The position numbers and the translations under genes are program-made. Of a stretch of 8,063 nucleotides of DNA, positions 1 through 5,656 are shown piece after piece (the stretch's first letter is position 1; every line of letters begins with the position of its first letter). Below the pieces are notes generated by a model. The model searched no databases and was not told where the DNA came from. It was given only the letters and a program-made list of their open reading frames with translations. The stretch is from Planctomycetaceae bacterium (lineage in GTDB: Bacteria > Planctomycetota > Planctomycetia > Pirellulales > Pirellulaceae): contig SKVE01000032.1 in assembly GCA_007129635.1 (NCBI GenBank), positions 1 to 8,063 of the forward strand, given 5' to 3'.

Positions 1-2
1 GT

Positions 3-131
3 AACTCGGTCGTCTTTCCATACTTGGTGGGTTTCTTATACTACCTTAGGAATCGTTCAGCATGGATGAACAGCCCCAAACACTGTGAGAACTGTTATTT
101 TGGCGAGCCCCTGTTTATCCTTAGTGACTAA
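3..131 (+). CDS. possible 3' end of an unrecognised small protein (partial)
   Basis: One frame is open from the left edge to a TAA at 129-131 and would encode 42 C-terminal residues. It has a hydrophobic stretch (VVFPYLVGFLYYL) followed by a basic patch and a CxxC pair (CENC), then ends in FILSD. About 60% of its codons end in G or C although the stretch is AT-richer than the rest of the window, which mildly favours coding. The stop lies 29 bases before ubiE on the same strand, so it could be the preceding gene of the same transcript. I do not recognise the family. A short membrane protein with a metal-binding tail is only a guess. The alternative is that this is a non-coding leader, since a promoter-like pair falls inside it. 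Confidence 0.3.
   Translation, partial: NSVVFPYLVGFLYYLRNRSAWMNSPKHCENCYFGEPLFILSD
15..42 (+). promoter_or_regulatory. possible sigma70-like promoter upstream of ubiE
   Basis: TTTCCA (15-20) and TATACT (37-42) are separated by 16 bases. They match the sigma70 consensus at 4/6 and 5/6 positions, in the AT-richest part of the window. Transcription would start near 49-50 and give a leader of about 110 bases before ubiE. This competes with reading the same bases as the end of a coding region. Planctomycete promoters are poorly defined, so this is a weak call. Confidence 0.25.
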
Positions 132-160
132 CGAGGCCTCGCGTCATCCAAAGGATCGTT

Positions 161-871
161 ATGCCTGTCGACAAAAGCGAGCAGCGAGTGCAGCAGATGT
201 TTGCCGAGATCGCTCCGCGCTATGATCGCATGAATCATCTGCTGTCGCTGAACGTCGATCGCTACTGGCGCTGGCGGACAACTCGGATCGTGCCCCCTCG
301 GGGCGACCTGCCGATTTTGGACGTGTGCACAGGGACCGGCGATCTGGCGTTTGCGTATCATCGCCAAGCGCGCGGCAGCGCTGCCGTGTTCGGCACGGAC
401 TTTTGCTCGGAAATGTTGCAGATCGGCCAGCAGAAGAGGGATCGAGCCGGACTGGATGGCCAGGTGACCTTTATGCAGGCAGACACGCAGCATCTGCCTT
501 TCGAAGATTCGAAATTTCAGATCGTCTCGGTGGCCTTCGGCCTACGGAATGTGGCGGACACGGATGCCGGCTTGCGCGAGATGGTTCGGGTCTGCAACGC
601 TGGCGGGCGGGTGGCGATCCTCGAATTCTCGATGCCCACCTGGCAGCCGATGCGTGCCCTGTACGGATTCTACTTCCGATACATCCTGCCACGGCTGGGG
701 CAGTGGTTCGCGCGAAATTCGCAACAGGCTTACGACTATCTGCCGGAGAGTGTGGGAGAGTTCCCTGCGGGCCAGCAAATGGCTCAACGAATGCGTGAAG
801 CGGGGCTGCACAGCGTGTCCATCCACCCTCTGACTTTTGGGATCGCAACTCTTTACGTGGGGGTGAAATGA
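161..871 (+). CDS. ubiE: UbiE/MenG demethylmenaquinone C-methyltransferase
   Basis: This 236-residue protein is a class I SAM-dependent methyltransferase that adds the ring methyl group to demethylmenaquinone, the last step of menaquinone synthesis. The family N-terminal signature is present at residues 14-37 (FAEIAPRYDRMNHLLS, then YWRW). The SAM-binding loop DVCTGTGDLA is at 54-63, an acidic GTDF follows, then ADTQHLPF, the FGLRNV motif, and a second signature ending in LEFSMP. The length is typical of the family. One oddity is that the usual KPGG turn before the second signature reads NAGG. The ATG at 161 is preceded by AAGGA at 151-155 with a good spacer. The stop overlaps the ubiX start in an ATGA, so the two are probably translationally coupled. 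Planctomycetes are expected to use menaquinone rather than ubiquinone, so the MenG role is favoured over the UbiE role. The family call is secure. Confidence 0.95.
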   Translation: MPVDKSEQRVQQMFAEIAPRYDRMNHLLSLNVDRYWRWRTTRIVPPRGDLPILDVCTGTGDLAFAYHRQARGSAAVFGTDFCSEMLQIGQQKRDRAGLDGQVTFMQADTQHLPFEDSKFQIVSVAFGLRNVADTDAGLREMVRVCNAGGRVAILEFSMPTWQPMRALYGFYFRYILPRLGQWFARNSQQAYDYLPESVGEFPAGQQMAQRMREAGLHSVSIHPLTFGIATLYVGVK

Positions 872-1557
872 AGCCGCCTCTTGTTGTTGCCATGACCGGC
901 GCCAGTGGTGTGTTGTACGCGGTTCGTCTATTAGACTGCCTGCTGCAGGCGGACGAATCGGTCCATCTGACCATCAGCCCCTCGGCTGCGATGGTCCTGC
1001 AGCAGGAACTGGGGATTCGCGTCGATTTGCGAGATTTTCGCCTCGAGGACTTGATTCATGGCTGGACAGAAGCCGAATCGACGGACCCCTCGGACCTGCA
1101 GGTGGTGATTCGCCGCACGTTGGAGAGCCTGATGGACTCGCTGCAGCGACGAAGCGAGAGAGCTTCAGCCATCCACTACCACCACTACGGTGATTTCATG
1201 GCTCCGATCGCCAGCGGTTCGTTCCTGACCAAAGGCATGGTGATTTGCCCGTGTTCGGGCAGCACGATGAGCGGCGTGGTGCATGGGGCGAGCAACAATC
1301 TGGTGCAGCGGGCAGCGGATGTGCACTTGAAGGAACATCGGCGTCTCGTGCTCGTGCCGCGCGAGACGCCTTTGTCCGCCATCCAGTTGAAGAATATGCT
1401 GCTGGCTGCCGAAGCGGGAGCGGTCGTTTTGCCTGCGATGCCCGGTTGGTATCACGGAGTCCGATCGCTGGACGACCTGGTCGATTTCGTCGTTTCCCGC
1501 GTCCTGGACCAGTTGAACGTCGAAAACACTTTGGTCAAACGCTGGGGAACACCCTGA
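868..1557 (+). CDS. ubiX: UbiX-type flavin prenyltransferase (MqnM-like)
   Basis: UbiX joins a dimethylallyl group to FMN to make prenyl-FMN, the cofactor of UbiD-family decarboxylases. In these 229 residues the FMN-binding TGASG is at 10-14, APIASGSF at 112-119, PCS at 128-130, the RAADVHLKE block at 148-156, PRETPLS at 164-170, and RVLD at 211-214. Residues aligning with known active-site positions of the Pseudomonas enzyme are kept: S13, K155, E166, Y195 and R211. The K-to-E, E-to-Y and Y-to-R spacings (11, 29 and 16) are the same as in that enzyme as I recall it. The Ser-to-Lys distance is about 28 residues longer, from an insertion around 55-105 that looks like a charged helix and ends in HYHHYGD. 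This explains the length over the usual 190 or so. The start overlaps the ubiE stop by 4 bases. It probably serves a UbiD-like MqnL encoded elsewhere. Confidence 0.93.
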   Translation: MKPPLVVAMTGASGVLYAVRLLDCLLQADESVHLTISPSAAMVLQQELGIRVDLRDFRLEDLIHGWTEAESTDPSDLQVVIRRTLESLMDSLQRRSERASAIHYHHYGDFMAPIASGSFLTKGMVICPCSGSTMSGVVHGASNNLVQRAADVHLKEHRRLVLVPRETPLSAIQLKNMLLAAEAGAVVLPAMPGWYHGVRSLDDLVDFVVSRVLDQLNVENTLVKRWGTP

Positions 1558-1614
1558 GTTTTTGTTGGCGTAACCGGTGCGCTGCCCGATCACCTTTCGT
1601 CTGTGCTGCCTTTG

Positions 1615-2526
1615 ATGTTTCACCACCTACGAAACCTGTTGGAATTGATTCGCTTCAGCCATACGCTGTTTGCGTTACCGTTTGCCTTGTTGGCCGCCGT
1701 GATGGCCTGGGCAGCGCCGACCCCCGACGGCGGCAGGCTTGGGTTTTCATGGACGCATCTAGCGGGAATCCTGATATGCATGGTCTTTGCTCGCAGTGCG
1801 GCGATGGCCTTCAACCGAATCGCAGACCGTCATCTTGACGCTCAGAACCCCCGTACCGCCGGCCGCCATCTGCCGGCGGGCAAGATCTCGTCGGCGATGG
1901 TCATGGGCTTCACGATCGTTTGTTCCTTCGGTTTCATCCTCGGCACGCTGCTGTTTTTGCCCAACATCCTGCCCTTGGTGCTGGCGTTGCCTGTCCTGCT
2001 GTTCTTATTTGGGTACAGTCTGACCAAGCGATTTACGGCGCTATGCCATTTCTGGTTGGGTGCGGCCTTGATGCTGGCGCCCCTTTCGGTCTGGATCGCC
2101 CTGCGAGGCCAGTGGGTCTGGCAGCAACCGGCCGATCTGCTGCCCGCCGCACTGTTGGGACTGGTGGTGATGTTGTGGGTAGCCGGGTTCGACATCATCT
2201 ATGCCTGCCAGGATGCCGGTTTCGATGCACGCGCCCGCTTGCAGAGTATCCCCGTGCGACTGGGCATCGCCGGGGCGCTTCGCCTGGCCGCTTGTTCGCA
2301 TGCGGCGATGCTGGTGGTCTTGATCGGTTTGCCGTGGTGGGCGGATCGCCTGGAACTGGGCTGGATCTACGCAGGGGGCGTTGCTGCCGCGGCAGTGCTG
2401 CTGGGTTGGGAACATCGGTTGGTGCGGCCTGACGACTTGAGCCGCGTGAATGCCGCCTTTTTTCACGCGAACTGGATGCTGAGCATCGGATTGTTGGTGA
2501 TCGCTTCGATCGATCTGCTGACTTGA
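1615..2526 (+). CDS. ubiA: UbiA-family polyprenyltransferase (menaquinone MqnP-like)
   Basis: This integral membrane enzyme transfers a polyprenyl tail to an aromatic acid, here probably dihydroxynaphthoate in the futalosine menaquinone route. Using the ATG at 1615 the protein has 303 residues, typical of the family. The first Asp-rich motif, N67xxxD71xxxD75 followed by NPRTAGRHLPAG, lies after the second hydrophobic segment. The second, D193IIYACQD200AGFD204 followed by SIPVRLG, is also present. Between them YSLTKRFTALCHFWLG resembles the bacterial/archaeal 'other UbiA' subgroup that includes MqnP, which is why that role is preferred over 4-hydroxybenzoate prenylation. About eight hydrophobic segments are visible. 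An in-frame GTG at 1603 is an alternative start. Neither start has a clear Shine-Dalgarno site, and the ATG places the conserved LIRFSHTLFALPF block about 10 residues in, as expected. It lies 57 bases after ubiX and is probably cotranscribed with it. Confidence 0.92.
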   Translation: MFHHLRNLLELIRFSHTLFALPFALLAAVMAWAAPTPDGGRLGFSWTHLAGILICMVFARSAAMAFNRIADRHLDAQNPRTAGRHLPAGKISSAMVMGFTIVCSFGFILGTLLFLPNILPLVLALPVLLFLFGYSLTKRFTALCHFWLGAALMLAPLSVWIALRGQWVWQQPADLLPAALLGLVVMLWVAGFDIIYACQDAGFDARARLQSIPVRLGIAGALRLAACSHAAMLVVLIGLPWWADRLELGWIYAGGVAAAAVLLGWEHRLVRPDDLSRVNAAFFHANWMLSIGLLVIASIDLLT

Positions 2527-2556
2527 CGATTGGACTGGCCGACATCCCCTGCGATC

Positions 2557-2565
2557 TGGTATGGT
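2557..2565 (+). promoter_or_regulatory. possible extended -10 promoter for the HEAT-repeat lipoprotein gene
   Basis: TGGTATGGT fits an extended -10 pattern (TG, one base, then TATGGT) in the 91-base gap between the ubiA stop and the lipoprotein start. No good -35 box lies at the right distance. The candidates TTGACG (2523) and TTGGAC (2530) are too far upstream. A start near 2572 would give a 46-base leader containing the AAGGAG ribosome site. The lipoprotein gene could equally be read through from the quinone genes. Confidence 0.2.
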
Positions 2566-2617
2566 AGACTTTGGGCGGAGCTTTTTTTCGGGGGAAGTCG
2601 GTCGAAGGAGTCGAAGG

Positions 2618-3823
2618 ATGTTGGTCTTCCGTCGTTGTCTGCTGGTCTTGCTGATGTTGCGTTTTGTTCCGGGCTGTGGATCCAGTGACCCGACGGGCAC
2701 CCCATCGCGCGAGCCTCTTCGCCCTTCCGCCTCCGAGCAACCGCTGGCAGAAGCCCCGGACCAGCAATCCGATGCTCAGGAGCCCAAGAGCCCTTCAACG
2801 TCGGATGGTTCGTTGCTCAGCGATATTCCTGACCAGGACGAACCCCCGAAGGCCGGTATCGTGTTGGAGGACACGAATCGGAAGGATGTGGCGCCGGCGT
2901 CCGATCCGACCTCTCAGGAATTGCCGCCAGAAACCCAATGGGAAACTTGGTGCGAATCTTTGATGAGCGGCGCGCCCGAGGCGCGACGCCAGGCCGCCGA
3001 GGGAATCGCTCAGACGTTGCGTCCTTTCTCCTCCGAAGATCTGGCTGCGCTGCTGGCTCACGATTCCGCCTTCGTGCGTCGAGGCGTGGCTTTCGATCTG
3101 CTGGAACGATTCAACCCCAACGATGAGACGATCGCCGCCGCTTTTATCCGCAGCCTGGCAGACCAGGATGCGACGGTGCGCCACATCGCGCTGACCGCCG
3201 TCCGCCGTTTGCCTCACGATAAACTGCTCACGGCCCTGGAACCTTTGACCAGCCTGATGATCTCGTCTGCGGAGAGTTCGGCGAATCGCATCGCCGTCAT
3301 CCGGCTGATCGCGAGCATGCAGAGCCAAGCCCAGGATGCGTTGCCTTTGTTAAACGAACTGCTGCGCACCGACGCGGACTCCGCCGTCCGCTCTGCGTCC
3401 GCCGTGGCGATCGCTCGAGTGGCCGATCCACCGCAGGCGGTGCAGTGGCTGCAGGGGGCACTGGCCGACGAGCCTGACCCGGCGGTCCGGACGGTTTTCG
3501 TTGTGCGTCTTGGCAGGATCGGAACGCCCGCAGCAGCCGCGTTGGATGAACTGTCACAGACACTTCGCACGGAGGATGCTGAACTGCAACGGGCCGTGAT
3601 CGATGCGATGATCGCCATCGGCAAACCTTCGGTTCCGCACCTGATCCTGCTGTTGGATTCATCAGACGTCGCCATCCAACGCCTGGCGGTCTTTGCGTTG
3701 GGCAGCTTGGGGCCAGTCGCAGCCGATGCAACCGAAACGCTGCAGGCCCGCTTGCAGGACCAGGATGCCGAGGTCCGACAATTGGCCGAGATCGCATTAG
3801 CTCGAATCGCCTCCAGCCGCTGA
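2618..3823 (+). CDS. HEAT-repeat lipoprotein, function unknown
   Basis: The start is set at the ATG at 2618 because AAGGAG (2605-2610) sits 7 bases before it and because it gives a clean lipoprotein leader. An upstream in-frame ATG at 2561 would add 19 residues and bury that signal. The 401-residue protein begins with RR, a hydrophobic core (LLVLLML) and a lipobox-like VPGC with the candidate lipid-bearing Cys at 20. The Pro at -2 is unusual. Residues about 21-105 form a low-complexity Pro/Ser/Glu/Asp linker. From about 106 to the end run roughly eight HEAT-like helical repeats, with recurring patterns such as DATVRHIALTAVRRL, DSAVRSASAVAIARV and DAEVRQLAEIALARI. Such repeats usually act as protein-binding scaffolds, and no catalytic motif was seen. 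It is probably membrane-anchored outside the cytoplasm. It follows the menaquinone genes on the same strand by 91 bases, but no functional link is evident. Confidence 0.88.
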   Translation: MLVFRRCLLVLLMLRFVPGCGSSDPTGTPSREPLRPSASEQPLAEAPDQQSDAQEPKSPSTSDGSLLSDIPDQDEPPKAGIVLEDTNRKDVAPASDPTSQELPPETQWETWCESLMSGAPEARRQAAEGIAQTLRPFSSEDLAALLAHDSAFVRRGVAFDLLERFNPNDETIAAAFIRSLADQDATVRHIALTAVRRLPHDKLLTALEPLTSLMISSAESSANRIAVIRLIASMQSQAQDALPLLNELLRTDADSAVRSASAVAIARVADPPQAVQWLQGALADEPDPAVRTVFVVRLGRIGTPAAAALDELSQTLRTEDAELQRAVIDAMIAIGKPSVPHLILLLDSSDVAIQRLAVFALGSLGPVAADATETLQARLQDQDAEVRQLAEIALARIASSR

Positions 3824-3838
3824 ATCTACCCCGTCGTC

Positions 3839-3948
3839 GGTTAAGCACCGTTCGAGAAATAGCTGACGCACTTTCTGCCCCCTCACCCTGCCCTCTCCCA
3901 CGAGGGGCGAGGGGACATTGGACAGTGATTTCTCAAACGGTGTTAACC
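3839..3948. repeat. palindromic MITE/REP-like element with TTAA inverted ends
   Basis: The left end GGTTAAGCACCGTTCGAGAAAT (3839-3860, read here as two blocks: GGTTAAGCACC and GTTCGAGAAAT) is the reverse complement of the right end (3928-3948, ATTTCTCAAACGGTG then TTAACC), apart from one mismatch and one indel. The inner part is a GC-rich imperfect hairpin in which CCCCTC (3879-3884) pairs with GAGGGG (3909-3914) and CCCTC (3891-3895) with GAGGG (3902-3906). It lies in the gap between two convergent genes and encodes nothing. The CCCTCACCC...GAGGGGCGAGGGG core resembles dispersed palindromic repeats seen in many bacterial genomes. A second copy is not present in the window, so mobility is inferred from structure only. 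It may also act as a two-way transcription stop. Confidence 0.65.
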
Positions 3949-3979
3949 TGGATTGCGCACGGTGCGGCGGAAGGGGGCG

Positions 3980-4038
3980 GGAGTCGTTTTCGGTCGAAGC
4001 GTTTTCCATGTGGATGGTCGTTGCCCGAAAATGACTCC
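3980..4038 (+). repeat. 14-bp inverted repeat (hairpin) in convergent gap
   Basis: GGAGTCGTTTTCGG (3980-3993) and CCGAAAATGACTCC (4025-4038) are inverted copies with a single difference. In RNA from the plus strand this difference becomes a G-U pair, so all 14 positions pair. In minus-strand RNA it is a C-A mismatch. The 31-base loop contains a small CCAT/ATGG stem. It could be the remains of another palindromic repeat or part of a 3'-end structure. It shares bases 4035-4038 with the neighbouring hairpin at 4035-4063, so the two cannot form together in full. Confidence 0.5.
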
Positions 4039-4063
4039 TGGCGACGTGGACCGAGTCCAGGAG
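4028..4063 (-). terminator. possible intrinsic terminator of the MATE gene
   Basis: Read on the minus strand, 16 bases past the MATE stop, CTCCTGG (4063-4057) and CCAGGAG (4041-4035) form a perfect 7-bp stem. The 15-base loop has its own GGAC/GTCC pairing. The stem is followed by TCATTTT, which is a short and imperfect T-run. Position and shape fit a weak rho-independent terminator. It could also be one arm of the larger inverted repeat at 3980-4038. Confidence 0.4.
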
Positions 4064-4078
4064 CCAGGCGAGGCCGCC

Positions 4079-5599
4079 TCAGACGCGGATGTGTCGCCAG
4101 CCGCCGTGGAGGAAGCGTCCCAGGAACAGCAGCGACCGGATGACGATCTCGGCGTTCAACGCGATCCAGACACCGATCAGTCCATATTCGAGTTGGTAGC
4201 CCAGGATGTAAGCAGCGGGCAGACGGATCAGGTAGGTGCTGGACCAAGTGATGATCATGGCCCACCGGGTATCGCCGGCGCCGCGCATCCCGGTGCGTAG
4301 GACCATGGCCAGCGCAAAGTTCGCTTGGATCAGACCACAGATAAACAGCAGCTTGGGCACCAATTCCAGGTGCAGCGGATCGTTGCTGATCAAACGCGTG
4401 AGCGGTTCGCCCCAAAGGCAAAAGCCGATGCCCGCCAGGGACATGAACGCCATGGCGATGGCCGTACAGAGGAAGATCCCTTGCGTAGCCATTCGCGGAT
4501 TACCGGCGCCCAGATACTGTCCCGCCAGTGTCGCGGCGGCGATGCCCATGGCAAAGCCGGGCAAGAAGCTGAACGCCTCCCACTGGACGGTGATGATGTG
4601 CGCGCCCATCAGGCCTTCCCGGGTGATGCCTTCGATGGCTTGAGCTCGTGCGATCAGCCCAACGACACCGATGACCAGCAGGTTACCGATCCACATCCCC
4701 ATGCCTTCGAAAAAGCTGGGCACGCCGATGCGAATGATCCGCCACAGTAACTCGGGGTAAATCGGCAGCGACCACCAGTGCAGACGCAGGTCTTTGACGC
4801 CACGGATCATCAGCAGCAGGATCAGCAACGCTCCCGAAGCATGAGCCAACACCGTACCGGTAGCAATCCCGACGACGCCCCAATCGCCGGGCGACTGGAA
4901 GGTCCAATGTCCCAGACTGATCGTCGCGCCGCTGAAATACCAACTGGCGCTGATGTTGACCAGGTTGACCACGACCATCACGTAGAACGGCTTGACCATC
5001 TCGCCGGCTCCATGCAGGCTCATGATCCCAATGAACATAAACGAGGCGAAGGGAACACCCAAGGCGTGGGTCCGCACATACTGGACGCAGTAGTGGCGAG
5101 CCTCTTCCGACAGCCCGCCGATCGTTGCCAGGACAGGGGCGGCGGCGTACAGCGTCGCAGCGATCAGGATGCCCCAACCGATCGAGAAGCCAGCGGCCTG
5201 GCCGAGTCCATGATTCGCCTCGTGCGTATCGCCGCGTCCCAAGGATCGGGCGATCAGCGCCTGCGAACCGATGCCCAGGGAGCTGACGGCGATGCCGATG
5301 AACCAGCCGACATACGAGCCGATGCTGACGGCGTCCAGGGCCGGGGTCGAGATCTCGCCCAAACCGCCCGTCAACATGATGTCGACCAAGCCAACCATCG
5401 CGCCCAGCAGGTGCTCGAAAAACACCGGTGCCGCCAGGATGATGATGGCTTGCGTCAGGGTCTTGCCGGCAAGTTTCCCCGAGCGGATCTGCCCATCCAG
5501 CACGGGGGTCACCAATTCGTCCGTCGGCTCGACGACGCCCATGACCCCGTTGTCCGGTAAGCGATCGTCGCTTGGGTTCTTGGGCTCCTTGCCGGACAC
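4079..5599 (-). CDS. MATE-family multidrug/Na+ or H+ antiporter
   Basis: This 506-residue polytopic membrane protein has two MatE-type halves and about twelve hydrophobic segments. MATE proteins export cationic drugs or metabolites in exchange for Na+ or H+. Recognisable family pieces are APVFFEHLLGAMVGLVDIMLTG in the first helix region (given in part here: PVFFEHLLG, then VDIMLTG near residues 58-78), ALIARSLGRGD after it, and in the second half IGVPSFFEGMG, ATLAGQYLGAGNP and VLRTGMRGAGDTRWA. It begins with about 45 hydrophilic residues, longer than usual (typical length is 450-460). The start is a GTG at 5599-5597, supported by AAGGAA (5610-5605) 5 bases upstream. It lies 57 bases downstream of the FG-GAP gene with no terminator visible between them, so they may be cotranscribed. 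The subfamily (NorM or DinF type) and substrate cannot be told from sequence alone. Confidence 0.93.
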   Translation of the reverse strand: MSGKEPKNPSDDRLPDNGVMGVVEPTDELVTPVLDGQIRSGKLAGKTLTQAIIILAAPVFFEHLLGAMVGLVDIMLTGGLGEISTPALDAVSIGSYVGWFIGIAVSSLGIGSQALIARSLGRGDTHEANHGLGQAAGFSIGWGILIAATLYAAAPVLATIGGLSEEARHYCVQYVRTHALGVPFASFMFIGIMSLHGAGEMVKPFYVMVVVNLVNISASWYFSGATISLGHWTFQSPGDWGVVGIATGTVLAHASGALLILLLMIRGVKDLRLHWWSLPIYPELLWRIIRIGVPSFFEGMGMWIGNLLVIGVVGLIARAQAIEGITREGLMGAHIITVQWEAFSFLPGFAMGIAAATLAGQYLGAGNPRMATQGIFLCTAIAMAFMSLAGIGFCLWGEPLTRLISNDPLHLELVPKLLFICGLIQANFALAMVLRTGMRGAGDTRWAMIITWSSTYLIRLPAAYILGYQLEYGLIGVWIALNAEIVIRSLLFLGRFLHGGWRHIRV

Positions 5600-5656
5600 C
5601 AGAGTTCCTTATCTACGTCGTTCCAGGATCGAAACGGAAAGCTTGCGTGGTTTGGG

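Noticed and set aside
2561..2617. Upstream ATG at 2561 as the start of the HEAT lipoprotein
   Set aside because: It lacks a ribosome site and puts 19 charged residues before the signal peptide. The ATG at 2618 has AAGGAG and a proper leader.
3797..4009. 70-codon open frame on - through the palindromic element, reading PSPLVGEGRVRG
   Set aside because: This peptide is the translation of the CCCTCACCC...GAGGGG repeat, a well-known source of spurious small proteins in many genomes. It is not a gene.
3925..4300. Open frames on + at 3925-4143 and 3953-4300
   Set aside because: They start in or near the repeat and run antisense into the MATE gene, with no domain and no ribosome site.
4778..5560. 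260-codon open frame on + across the MATE gene
   Set aside because: It is antisense to a clear MATE transporter. Its Asp/Gln/Arg-rich translation is typical of a shadow frame.
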